64,000 nucleotides of DNA from Physella acuta (taxonomy: Eukaryota; Mollusca; Gastropoda; Physidae): contig NW_026731690.1 in the NCBI RefSeq assembly GCF_028476545.1, positions 64,501 to 128,500 of the forward strand, written 5' to 3'. The translations under genes and the position numbers were made by a program. The notes under the pieces were generated by a model. The model worked only from the letters and a program-made list of their open reading frames with translations, was not told the DNA's origin and did no database searches. Within the stretch, counting starts at the first letter, position 1. Every line of letters begins with the position of its first letter. Shown one piece after another: positions 30,749 through 44,554 of this stretch.

Positions 30749-33552
30749 GTAAGTATTTTAATTAAAAACTGCAACTGTAACATCTTTTAAAGGGTAATGT
30801 CTCACGTAAACCTACGAGTACACGCACACAAATACATTTCTTGACATATATATCCTAACGTGAGCTAATTTTTTAAAAACTTGTTTATTTTGTCTCTCAC
30901 TATGACCGTGACCATAAAAAAATTCATAAAAAAAAGTTTTAATAACAAACTTTTATGTACTAATACACTAAAAAGATAAACTAAATAGGTTTCTCTAAAT
31001 ATATTGTAATATAATACACTACTATGTATATAACTATAAAGAAAAGCGTGGGTCGCTTCCTAAATATTAGTAAAAGTATCCAATAAATAATATAAGAACC
31101 CACGCTGTTCTTTATAAACCATTTAAAAATATTGCATGATGAAGTACAGTTTTTTATTATATGCATGTTTTCCACACTTACTCAGAATCTATACATCTTT
31201 ATATTTTAGACATGCCGTTCCAGCCAAAAAAAAAAATAAAATAAAAAAAATAAAACCCAAACGCAAACATAACAAAAACGCAATCATTGACTCAAAAGCA
31301 AACACAAACCCAAAAACAAACACAATCACTAACATCAATCCAAACGCAAACACTAAAGCAAACGCAATATCATACGCAAACAAAATAGCAAACACCAACG
31401 CAAACACAAAAAAACAAACACAACCAAAACTCAAACACTAACGCAATTAAAAATGCAAACATAAACACAAACAGAAACGAAAACACAAACACAAATACGA
31501 ACGAGCACAAAAACGTAAACGCAAGCCTAAACTTAAACAATAATACAAACGTAAATGCAAACATAAACACATAGTGCTCACAGTGTAGCACGGGGTGCCA
31601 AATCACACTTTGACGGGGCGCCGTCGGAACCACCCGGTATTCGATATAGTGAAAGAATATAGAAACCCTTCTTATCAATAGTCAATCGCACTGTTTAAAA
31701 CAAACGTATACGCTATGAAGCTAACTTGAAGGCCCTGGGGGTGGGGCAAAATAGAACCCTGTTGGGGCCAGAGGACGCCCTGGATTCGATTTTCGTGAAG
31801 GACTGTAGTAACCCTTTTTTAAAAATTCATTTTCCTAATTTATCAAGGGGTGTAATAAGTGCTAAATGTTCAGACATAATTATAATTTTTGAGAGCGCCC
31901 CTATACGTCTTTGACACATGGGCGGTCACCAAAGTGTTCTACCATATTATTTTGGTGAGTGATTAATGTATACTCAAGGTTTTCATGCGGTAGTGTAGGC
32001 AAACACGTGTCCTGATATTTATGTTCCAAGCGCAGGCATTGTTTACATTTAAATAACTTAATTTTAGAAAACAACTTCACGATTCTAAGAATATATGATT
32101 GGTAACGCATGGATGAAACCCTTCTAATATATTTCGCCGGACTTTCTTCTATTCCCGCGGCAACGCGCGGGGACGGGTACGCTAGTATAAATGGTTCCCA
32201 GAAAGAACCGCAACGGAAAAAAGCGCAACGGAAAAAAGCGCAAAACAAAAAGCGCAACGGAAAAAAGCGCAAAGAGAAAAGAGCGCAACGGAAAAAAGCG
32301 CAAACGGAAAAAAGCGCAAACGGAAAAAAGCGCAAACAGAAAAAAAGCGCAAACAGAAAAATTCGCAACCAGAAAAAACACAACGAAAAATGTGCAAAAG
32401 AGAAATTTAGCACAAAGACCATATGGACTAGATGACACATTTACGCGTGGGGACGGGTACGCTAGTATAAATGATTCCCAGAAAGAACCGCAACGGAAAA
32501 AAGCGCAAAGAGAAAAAAGCGCACACAGAAAAAAGCGCAAACAAAAAAAGCACAAACGGAAAAAAGCGCAAACAGAAAAAAGAGCAAACGGAAAAAAACG
32601 CAAAGAGAAAAAAGCGCAAACAGAAAATAACGCAAAGAGAAAAAAGCGCAAACGGAAAAAAACGCAAAGAGAAAAAAGCGCACACAGAAAAAAGCGCAAA
32701 CGGAAAAAAGCGCAAACGGAAAAAAGCGCAAACAGAAAAAAGAGCAAACGGAAAAAAACGCAAAGAGAAAAAAGCGCACACAGAAAAAAACGCACACAGA
32801 AAAAAGCGCAAACGGAAAAAAGCGCAAACGGAAAAAAGCGCAAACAGAAAAATTCGCAACCAGAAAGCGTACCACTACCATGTTCATTCCCATCACCACG
32901 ATACAGGCGATAATCACTTTACACAATGCCTATTATTTTCTTGGTCAATAATTATTCAACTACTATTCTCTTATAAATAAACATAAAACTATCCTTGAAA
33001 TCGACATTACACGAAGTATCTCTCACATTATTCTCCCTAGTCCGAACTACCTAGCTTGCATACCATAACAACCCGTTCCTATGGCAAAACTTCACTCTCT
33101 TTCATCAGCGTCATCAAACATGCATTCGTTATATTTCTCGCAACAACATTCATTCGCACCAAAATACCTGATAAAACACACATCATAGCAATGATGTATT
33201 TACTATTATTTCATAATGACGCACCTACCTACCTACCAACCTACCTCACTCACAACCTACCTACCTACCTACCTACCTACCAACCTACCTACCTACCTGT
33301 CTACATGCAAACCTGCCTATATACCTACCTACCTACCTGCCTGCCTACCTGCCTGCCTAACTGCCTGCCTACCTACTTATCTACTTGCCTACCTGCCTGC
33401 CTGCCAACTACCTACCTACCTGCCTACTTACCTACCTACCTGCCATGCAAACCTGCCTAACTACCTGCTGGCCTGCCTGCCTGCCTACCTGCCTGCCTAC
33501 CTAACTACCTGCCTACCTACCTGCCTGCCTGCCTACCCACCTACCTAATTAC

Positions 33553-33637
<85 letters not shown>

Positions 33638-34008
33638 TTGATGTATGTTTAAACATGGAATGGTGTGAACGAATATTAGTGCGAAAGTTAATGACGCATT
33701 GAATAGTTACGCGGTTCGAAAGAATGTGACGTTTTAGTGTAGGTTCGTTGTTGTCGGGGAAAGAAGTTAAAAAGTACACTTGTTCTTGTTGTGTTAGAGT
33801 GATGTCGTAATGTAGTCCAGTCTTAGTATAGTTCGTTCAAGTCGTCCTTTGTAATGCAATAAATAGTCAAATTAATGTCATCCTGTCGAATCATTTGTAT
33901 ACCTTGATGTCGTCGTGCTTTGGGATGAACTACTGAATGGCTAGACAGAATATAATGGTAGTGTTGACCCTCTCATGTAGAGCCCTACATTACATAGTTA
34001 TTCAGTTT

Positions 34009-34077
<69 letters not shown>

Positions 34078-35768
34078 TGAGGGGTCCAAGGGGGGGGGGG
34101 GGGTTATAACCCCCCTAACCCCCCCCCCCCCCCACCGTGCCTACGCCACTGCAAATAAGTATTCGCATAGCTTTAGAGTAGCGTCCCTTTTGTTTACATG
34201 TTTTCATTACCCTTCAAACAAAAGTCTATTTTAGTTATATTGAGATTAAAGAATGTAGATAAATAGTACACACAATTCTGTAGAATAGGAACGATTGGGA
34301 GGGAAGTGACATTTAGCGCAGGAAATTTAGAGGATAGGTAGGGTATAATAAATGGTGGAGTTAGGAAAGTTAAGGGGTCCATTCTCTAATAGGCAGTCTA
34401 TGTCTCTTTCGTACTTTCGTGTTGGTTTATTGTCGAACCTGTCCTCACCTCACATCACAACAGTTGGCTGACGCTTACCGTGTAATGTTAAAATAAATAG
34501 CATGTAATTGAGTTAGTTCGAAGTGAGTTTTCAAACAAGCCCAACACACTAATTAAGGTTGTCGCAAAATGTAACATATTTGTAACATATGTCAATAATA
34601 TCAATGAATTTTCATTAAAAAAAAGATGTCTAGTAATGTTTACGAAACTTACGAACTTCGCCGATACTTTTTTGGTGGGTAGGTGGGTAAGTGAGTAGGC
34701 GGGTAGGTGGGTAAGTGGGTAGGTGGGTAGGTGGGTAGTAGGTAAGTAGGTAGGTGCGTCATGGTGTGAAAAAAATATTAAATACATAATTGTTATTTTG
34801 GTGCGAATGAATGTTGTTACGAGAGATATGACGAATGCATGTTCGATGACGCGGATGAAAGAGAGTGTAGTTTTGCCATAGGAACGGGTTGTTATGGTAT
34901 GCAAGCTAGGTAGTTCGAACTAGGGAGAATGTGAAAGATACTACGTGTAATGTCGATAGTTTTATGTTTATTTATACGAGAATAGTAGTTGAATAATTAT
35001 TGACCAAGAAAATAATAGGCATTGTGTAAAGCGATTATCGCCTGTATCATGGTGATAGAAATGCACATGGTAGTGGTATGCTTTAAATGGTAGTAGATCA
35101 CGTGATCAAACACGACACTCTCACAGCAGCCTTAACAGTCATGTATACATGTGCAATCTAGTCCATATAGGTCTCTGTGCTAAATTTCTCTTTTGCACAT
35201 TTTTAGTTGTTTTTTTTCTGGTTGCGCTTTTTTCCGTGTGCGCTTTTTTCTGTTTGCGCTTTTTTCTGTTTGCGCTCTTTTCTCTTTGCGCTTTTTTCCG
35301 TTTGCGCTTTCTTCCGTTTGCGCTTTTTTCCGTTTTCGCTTTTTTCCGTGTGCGCTTTTTTCTCTTTGCGCTTTTTACCGTTTGCGCTTTTTTCTCTTTG
35401 CGCTTTTTTCCGTATGCGCTTTTTTCTGTTTGCGCTTTTTTCCGTTTGCGCTTTTTTCTGTTTGCGCTTTTTTCCGTTTGCGCTTTTTTCTGTTTGCGCT
35501 TTTTTCCGTTTGCGCTTTTTTCTGTTTGCGCTTTTTTCCGTTTGCGCTTTTTTCTCTTTGCGCTTTTTACCGTTTGCGCTTTTTTCTCTTTGCACTTTTT
35601 TCCGTATGCGCTTTTTTCTGTTTGCGCTTTTTTCCGTTTGCGCTTTTTTCTGTTTGCGCTTTTTTCCGTTTGCGCTTTTTTCTGTTTGCGTTTTTTTCCG
35701 TTGCGCTTTTTGTTTTGCGCTTTTTTCCGTTGCGCTTTTTTCCGTTGCGGTTCATTCCGGCCCCACCA

Positions 35769-35843
<75 letters not shown>

Positions 35844-35872
35844 CACATATACACATATATATATATATATAT

Positions 35873-35956
<84 letters not shown>

Positions 35957-37395
35957 GTATATATATATATGTATATATATATATATTGTATATATATATG
36001 TATATATATACATATATCTATATATAAAATTTAAAACGGACTATCTCAGCTTCTTTCTTTTTGTTTTTAGGTTGAACCATTCACAATTCCGCCAAGATAC
36101 TGGACTTATAATTTTGAAGGAAGCCTAAGAAGAGGTACAGCGGACCAGCCAAAAAACAGGAACACGATGAAAATCAAATTAGTTATCCGTGATGCCAGAT
36201 GTTCAGATGACGGCACTTACATTTGTCGAGGGATGTATATTAGCTCTAACGGTCAACAAACAAACGTAAAAGGCTTGTACCAGAATCTCAGCATCGCCCA
36301 TTGTGAAACTTACGCAGGGGAGATAATTCCAAGTATAGGCCCTAAAAGTTTACTATGATATTTCTTGTAAAAGCAAAAACAAGTAAACGTATTTAAAACC
36401 GAAGTTTCTAGTATAATATTATTTTTTATTATTTGTAGGATACAATATAGTACAGGATACAAATTCTACCACTATCACAAACACATATTTACGTTGAAAA
36501 ATGTACAATAGATTTTGGGTCCCTAATCAATACCGCAAAGAAGAAGTGCGCATCATGAAAGCCCACATCATATGTAGCGGCTTCTCAAGCAATGGACTGT
36601 TATTTTTTAAAAAAGATTTTGCCCGCGACAGTGTGTGTTTGATTGTAGGGGAATAGAACTCGGCCTTAACCATAGTTTAAAAAATACAATTATAAATAAC
36701 TTTTTAAAATATTTAAATACATTTGACGACAATTTTCGAGCCCCCTATTTGGTCCCTATCCCCTGCCCCATCCGCAACAGTACACTTTGGAGGATCGGTC
36801 ACAGTTGCGTGTCCCCTATGTGGCTGTCAAAGGGGAGCAACGACTCACAGAAGTCATTCAAATTTGAAGAGTTGCCTATATTTTACACTGCAGTTTGGGT
36901 AATGTATTTTAATTTTTGCGAAAGAGCGTGGTATAATGACTGTAAAATAAAGATAATCGTACCGCAGCTACAGTATTTTTCTTTTAAAAACCAAATATCA
37001 AGGTAAAAATGCACGAAAATTAAATTAAATGTTTATAAAAATATTAATTATGGTCAGCCGTGGGACCCTAAACAGCCTGGACCCCCCCCCCGGCATTGCG
37101 GGGTCTGGCGGCACTATAGTTCCGCCCCTGATACGAAATCTTGTATTGGAGCCACCATTTATTGTACTAAAAAGTAAACAAATCATGTGACGTCACTATT
37201 CACTCAAAGTAAAGTCGTTTTTCTAATTTTTAAAATCCACCAATGAATAAATCAATAAATTAATTAACCTCTTTAAATAAATTTGAGATTAACAGTCTGT
37301 CTGAAGTCTGAAAACAAAAATTGTTCTCTACCTACATACTATTTTATAGCTCTATGCATATAGCAGATTCTCTCCAGTAGTCAATCAGACAAACA

Positions 37396-37462
<67 letters not shown>

Positions 37463-40400
37463 ACAAATAAATATTCAAAAATGTAAACAAACTAGAGTTT
37501 TAGTAGTATAGAGAAATATTTTAGTTTCTACTTCATAGTTGCGTAGCGGAATACTATAAAAATGGACCCGTATTGTCTGATAAGTCCCATGGCTATGTTG
37601 TGATGTACCAGAATGTTGGTTAAGCTGTGATAAGGAACCCCACATTCAATATATAATATCGTTTGATCTTCATCTCAACACTTTACAAAACAACTATGCC
37701 TGTATCGTTAGCTCAAAAAACATGTAGGATTTGGCTGCTTGAAAGCTGTTGTTTAATCCGTTGTTAGGCCTATAATCTTTTAAACCACCCACATGGATGT
37801 GTACTCAGACAGAGATTTGTTTCTTGTGGATAAAATGTTGTGACGTGGCAAGTATAGAGCTCTAGTGGTGAAACAGTGGCGTAGGTACAGCGATGTTAGG
37901 GCTAGGGTTTGGATTTTGTAATAATAAGTAGCACCTTACTGGCGACTTCTTGGCGTTGATAAAACACAAACCTTCAAACATATGAGGCTGTTAGGTATTA
38001 TGTCCATGTTATTTCATAATAAACAGAGTGCCCAAGACCTAAGGGGCAGATAAAGTAGAGCTCACCTGTTTCAATGACCTCGTCATACACGGTGATAGTG
38101 CGGGTTGCACAATGCCCAGCCGATTTTGTTTCCCTAAAGTGAATCAGCTGACCATCTGGCCTGAGTGGACTCAGTTGCATCCTACAACATCGAGCCCGAA
38201 ATCTGAACTCGAGACTTTTGAGTTAGCAGTCGCAAGCTCTACCAGTGAACCAAGCTGCACAAGAAAAGTGAGTTTTTGAAAATAACGGTACCAGTTAAAG
38301 TAGAGTTCACATGTTTCAGTTATCCCGACATATGAAAGAAAAGTGTGATCGTCACTATGCCCAGCCGTCTTTTATTTCACTAAAGTGAGTCAGGCATCTA
38401 TCAGAGCTGGGTAGACAGAGACAAAAATTCAAACACTAGAATTTCGAGTAAGCAGTTGTATTCTCTATCATCCGACCACACCGTTAACACCTTACCTCTA
38501 ATGATGATTGCTATCTCATTACTGACAACTAGAGTTAACTTATTTTTTCTCGATTAAATCTATCCAAATCTCCCCCTGCATTCCTACTAGCATCACCTCT
38601 GCCTTCCAAAGCCACGTCTATTGTAACACAGACTAGACTCCATTTAAAACAAAAAGACTGGTTAACTCACATTTTATATTTAGCTACGCCATTTGGTAAA
38701 ATTAATGTTTCATGACGACAATAGTCCTGCATTTCAAAATGAACTACCGCATTTTATACGGGTTGGAGATGGTAATACTGTGTTGGTCAAAAGGTTGTAT
38801 TTTTTCTTTTCCCATACATTTTTGTTTGAAAATTTCATTAAATAAAAAAGTAAATATTTTGTATAACTGTTAAAATTGTGTTAAATTTAGTTGCAATTGT
38901 CTAATAAAAGAGTAGATGGATTACTTTAATTGAAAAATATTTTAAAAATAAATTTTTATTTAGCAATTAATGACAGATTATCGTTTTAGTGAACGGTCAA
39001 AGTAGTAGAGATGATATCGTCAGCCCAAGTGTAGTTGAGGCTAGAGGAACGTTTACTGTGACATGTGACGCGTCACGTGCTGGTGTACCAACAAATGCTA
39101 CAACAGTTGCTCATTTATTTATTACACACAGACGTGGGACAATATATCGAGATTTAGCAATATACAGCATATATGTATATCCATACGAGATAAAAGTAAG
39201 TATTTTAATTAAAAACTGCAACTGTAACATCTTTTAAAGGGTAATGTCTCACGTAAACCTACGAGTACACGCACACAAATACATTTCTTGACATATATAT
39301 CCTAACGTGAGCTAATTTTTTAAAAACTTGTTTATTTTGTCTCTCACTATGACCGTGACCATAAAAAAATTCATAAAAAAAGTTTTAATAACAAACTTTT
39401 ATGTACTAATACACTAAAAAGATAAACTAAATAGGTTTCTATAAATATATTGTAATATAATACACTACTATGTATATAACTATAAAGAAAAGCGTGGGTC
39501 GCTTCCTAAATATTAGTAAAAGTATCCAATAAATAATATAAGAACCCACGCTGTTCTTTATAAACCATTTAAAAATATTGCATGATGAAGTACAGTTTTT
39601 TTATTATATGCATGTTTTCCACACTTACTCAGAATCTATACATCTTTATATTTTAGACATGCCGTTCCAGCCAAAAAAAATAAAAAATAAAAAAAATAAA
39701 ACCCAAACGCAAACATAACAAAAACGCAATCATTGACTCAAAAGCAAACACAAACCCAAAAACAAACACAATCACTAACATCAATCCAAACGCAAACACT
39801 AAAGCAAACGCAATATCATACGCAAACAAAATAGCAAACACCAACGCAAACACAAAAAAACAAACACAACCAAAACTCAAACACTAACGCAATTAAAAAT
39901 GCAAACATAAACACAAACAGAAACGAAAACACAAACACAAATACGAACGAGCACAAAAACGTAAACGCAAGCCTAAACTTAAACAATAATACAAACATAA
40001 ATGCAAACATAAACACATAGTGCTCACAGTGTAGCACGGGGTGCCAAATCACACTTTGACGGGGCGCCGTCGGAACCACCCGGTATTCGATATAGTGAAA
40101 GAATATAGAAACCCTTCTTATCAATAGTCAATCGCACTGTTTAAAACAAACGTATACGCTATGAAGCTAACTTGAAGGCCCTGGGGGTGGGGCAAAATAG
40201 AACCCTGTTGGGGCCAGAGGACGCCCTGGATTCGATTTTCGTGAAGGACTGTAGTAACCCTTTTTTAAAAATTCATTTTCCTAATTTATCAAGGGGTGTA
40301 ATAAGTGCTAAATGTTCAGACATAATTATAATTTTTGAGAGCGCCCCTATACGTCCTTGACACATGGGCGGTCACCAAAGTGTTGTACCATATTATTTTG

Positions 40401-42159
40401 GTGAGTGATTAATGTATACTCAAGGTTTTCATGCGGTAGTGTAGGCAAACACGTGTCCCGATATTTATGTTCCAAGCGCAGGCATTGTTTACATTTAAAT
40501 AACTTAATTTTAGAAAACAACTTCACGATTCTAAGAATATATGATTGGTAACGCATGGATGAAACCCTTCTAATATATTTCGCCGGACTTTCTTCTATTC
40601 CCGCGGCAACGCGCGGGGACGGGTACGCTAGTATAAATGGTTCCCAGAAAGAACCGCAACGGAAAAAAGCGCAACGGAAAAAAGCGCAAAACAAAAAGCG
40701 CAACGGAAAAAAGCGCAAAGAGAAAAGAGCGCAACGGAAAAAAGCGCAAACGGAAAAAAGCGCAAACGGAAAAAAGCGCAAACAGAAAAAAAGCGCAAAC
40801 AGAAAAATTCGCAACCAGAAAAAACACAACGAAAAATGTGCAAAAGAGAAATTTAGCACAAAGACCATATGGACTAGATGACACATTTACGCGTGGGGAC
40901 GGGTACGCTAGTATAAATGTTTCCCAGAAAGAACCGCAACGGAAAAAAGCGCAAAGAGAAAAAAGCGCACACAGAAAAAAGCGCAAACAAAAAAAGCACA
41001 AACGGAAAAAAGCGCAAACAGAAAAAAGAGCAAACGGAAAAAAACGCAAAGAGAAAAAAAGCGCAAACAGAAAAAAACGCAAAGAGAAAAAAGCGCAAAC
41101 GGAAAAAAACGCAAAGAGAAAAAAGCGCACACAGAAAAAAGCGCAAACGGAAAAAAGCGCAAACGGAAAAAAGCGCAAACAGAAAAAAGAGCAAACGGAA
41201 AAAAACGCAAAGAGAAAAAAGCGCACACAGAAAAAAACGCACACAGAAAAAAGCGCAAACGGAAAAAAGCGCAAACGGAAAAAAGCGCAAACAGAAAAAA
41301 GCGCAAACGGAAAAAAAGCGCAAACAGAAAAAAGCGCAAACGGAAAAAAGCGCAAACAGAAAAAAGCGCACACAGAAAAAAGCGCAAAGAGAAAAAAGCG
41401 CAAACGAAAAAAGCGCAAACAGAAAAAAGCGCAAACCGAAAAAAGCGCAAACAGAAAAATTCGCAACCAGAAAGCGTACCACTACCATGTTCATTCCCAT
41501 CACCACGATACAGGCGATTATCACTTTACACAATGCCTATTATTTTCTTGGTCAATAATTATTCAACTACTATTCTCGTATAAATAAACATAAAACTATC
41601 CTTGAAATCGACATTACACGAAGTATCTCTCACATTATTCTCCCTAGTCCGAACTACCTAGCTTGCATACCATAACAACCCGTTCCTATGGCAAAACTTC
41701 ACTCTCTTTCATCAGCGTCATCAAACATGCATTCGTTATATTTCTCGCAACAACATTCATTCGCACCAAAATACCTGATAAAACACACATCATAGCAATG
41801 ATGTATTTACTATTATTTCATAATGACGCACCTACCTACCTACCAACCTACCTCACTCACAACCTACCTACCTACCTACCTACCTACCTACCTACCTACC
41901 TTCCTGTCTACATGCAAACCTGCCTATATACCTACCTACCTACCTGCCTGCCTACCTGCCTGCCTAACTGCCTGCCTACCTACTTATCTACTTGCCTACC
42001 TGCCTGCCTGCCAACTACCTACCTACCTGCCTACTTACCTACCTACCTGCCATGCAAACCTGCCTAACTACCTGCTGGCCTGCCTGCCTGCCTACCTGCC
42101 TGCCTACCTAACTACCTGCCTACCTACCTGCCTGCCTGCCTACCCACCTACCTAATTAC

Positions 42160-42236
<77 letters not shown>

Positions 42237-42607
42237 TTGATGTATGTTTAAACAAGGAATGGTGTGAACGAATATTAGTGCGAAAGTTAATGACGCATTG
42301 AATAGTTACGCGGTTCGAAAGAATGTGACGTTTTAGTGTAGGTTCGTTGTTGTCGGGGAAAGAAGTTAAAAAGTACACTTGTTCTTGTTGTGTTAGAGTG
42401 ATGTCGTAATGTAGTCCAGTCTTAGTATAGTTCGTTCAAGTCGTCCTTTGTAATGCAATAAATAGTCAAATTAATGTCATCCTGTCGAATCATTTGTATA
42501 CCTTGATGTCGTCGTGCTTTGGGATGAACTACTGAATGGCTAGACAGAATATAAAGGTAGTGTTGACCCTCTCATGTAGAGCCCTACATTACATAGTTAT
42601 TCAGTTT

Positions 42608-42687
<80 letters not shown>

Positions 42688-44374
42688 TGAGGGGTCCAAG
42701 GGGGGGGGGGGGGTTATAACCCCCCTAACCCCCCCCCCCACCGTGCCTACGCCACTGCAAATAAGTATTCGCATAGCTTTAGAGTAGCGTCCCTTTTGTT
42801 TACATGTTTTCATTACCCTTCAAACAAAAGTCTATTTTAGTTATATTGAGATTAAAGAATGTAGATAAATAGTACACACAATTCTGTAGAATAGGAACGA
42901 TTGGGAGGGAAGTGACATTTAGCGCAGGAAATTTAGAGGATAGGTAGGGTATAATAAATGGTGGAGTTAGGAAAGTTAAGGGGTCCATTCTCTAATAGGC
43001 AGTCTATGTCTCTTTCGTACTTTCGTGTTGGTTTATTGTCGAACCTGTCCTCACCTCACATCACAACAGTTGGCTGACGCTTACCGTGTAATGTTAAAAT
43101 AAATAGCATGTAATTGAGTTAGTTCGAAGTGAGTTTTCAAACAAGCCCAACACACTAATTAAGGTTGTCGCAAAATGTAACATATTTGTAACATATGTCA
43201 ATAATATCAATGAATTTTCATTAAAAAAAAGATGTCTAGTAATGTTTACGAAACTTACGAACTTCGCCGATACTTTTTTGGTGGGTAGGTGGGTAAGTGA
43301 GTAGGCGGGTAGGTGGGTAAGTGGGTAGGTGGGTAGGTGGGTAGTAGGTAAGTAGGTAGGTGCGTCATGGTGTGAAAAAAATATTAAATACATAATTGTT
43401 ATTTTGGTGCGAATGAATGTTGTTACGAGAGATATGACGAATGCATGTTCGATGACGCGGATGAAAGAGAGTGTAGTTTTGCCATAGGAACGGGTTGTTA
43501 TGGTATGCAAGCTAGGTAGTTCGAACTAGGGAGAATGTGAAAGATACTACGTGTAATGTCGATAGTTTTATGTTTATTTATACGAGAATAGTAGTTGAAT
43601 AATTATTGACCAAGAAAATAATAGGCATTGTGTAAAGCGATTATCGCCTGTATCATGGTGATAGAAATGCACATGGTAGTGGTATGCTTTAAATGGTAGT
43701 AGATCACGTGATCAAACACGACACTCTCACAGCAGCCTTAACAGTCATGTATACATGTGCAATCTAGTCCATATAGGTCTCTGTGCTAAATTTCTCTTTT
43801 GCACATTTTTAGTTGTTTTTTTTCTGGTTGCGCTTTTTTCCGTGTGCGCTTTTTTCTGTTTGCGCTTTTTTCTGTTTGCGCTCTTTTCTCTTTGCGCTTT
43901 TTTCCGTTTGCGCTTTCTTCCGTTTGCGCTTTTTTCCGTTTTCGCTTTTTTCCGTGTGCGCTTTTTTCTCTTTGCGCTTTTTACCGTTTGCGCTTTTTTC
44001 TCTTTGCGCTTTTTTCCGTATGCGCTTTTTTCTGTTTGCGCTTTTTTCCGTTTGCGCTTTTTTCTGTTTGCGCTTTTTTCCGTTTGCGCTTTTTTCTGTT
44101 TGCGCTTTTTTCCGTTTGCGCTTTTTTCTGTTTGCGCTTTTTTCCGTTTGCGCTTTTTTCTCTTTGCGCTTTTTACCGTTTGCGCTTTTTTCTCTTTGCA
44201 CTTTTTTCCGTATGCGCTTTTTTCTGTTTGCGCTTTTTTCCGTTTGCGCTTTTTTCTGTTTGCGCTTTTTTCCGTTTGCGCTTTTTTCTGTTTGCGTTTT
44301 TTTCCGTTGCGCTTTTTGTTTTGCGCTTTTTTCCGTTGCGCTTTTTTCCGTTGCGGTTCATTCCGGCCCCACCA

Positions 44375-44443
<69 letters not shown>

Positions 44444-44474
44444 CACATATACACATATATATATATATATATAT

Positions 44475-44554
<80 letters not shown>

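Larger units (their letters stand above)
32199..35755. repeat. large inverted repeat with mirrored arrays, copy 1
   Basis: Left arm order: GCGCAAACGGAAAAAA array (32199-32872), unique sequence (to about 33224), (CCTA/CCTG)n (33225-33556). Right arm order: (GGTA)n (34670-34760), the same unique sequence reversed (about 34761-35085), TTTTTTCCGTTTGCGC array (35215-35755). Both unique arms contain TTGCATACCATAACAACCCG or its complement. The arms are diverged, so the repeat is older than the triplication. The loop holds two TA tracts and a MITE end. Confidence 0.9.
27878..36289 (+). repeat. tandem segmental duplication, copy 1 (8412 bp)
   Basis: It starts AGCATCGCCCATTGTGAAAC and ends inside an Ig exon at CCAGAATCTC. 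Copies 2 and 3 follow directly with the same start. Order inside: unique sequence, poly-A, two minus-strand SINEs, exon A, foldback, AAACGC array, Helitron-like end, large inverted repeat, TA tracts, exon B. Confidence 0.98.

Noticed and set aside
32124-32980. Lys/Arg-rich and Phe/Leu/Cys-rich frames (also in the other two copies and at 35149-36128)
   Set aside because: They are both strands of the GCGCAAACGGAAAAAA array and of TA tracts. Composition follows the repeat unit, not selection.
33056-33460. Frame starting [12 protein letters not shown], similar in both arms of the inverted repeat
   Set aside because: It runs into the CCTA array at once and has no domain. Similarity is explained by the arms being copies. 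Kept only as a note in the inverted repeat finding.
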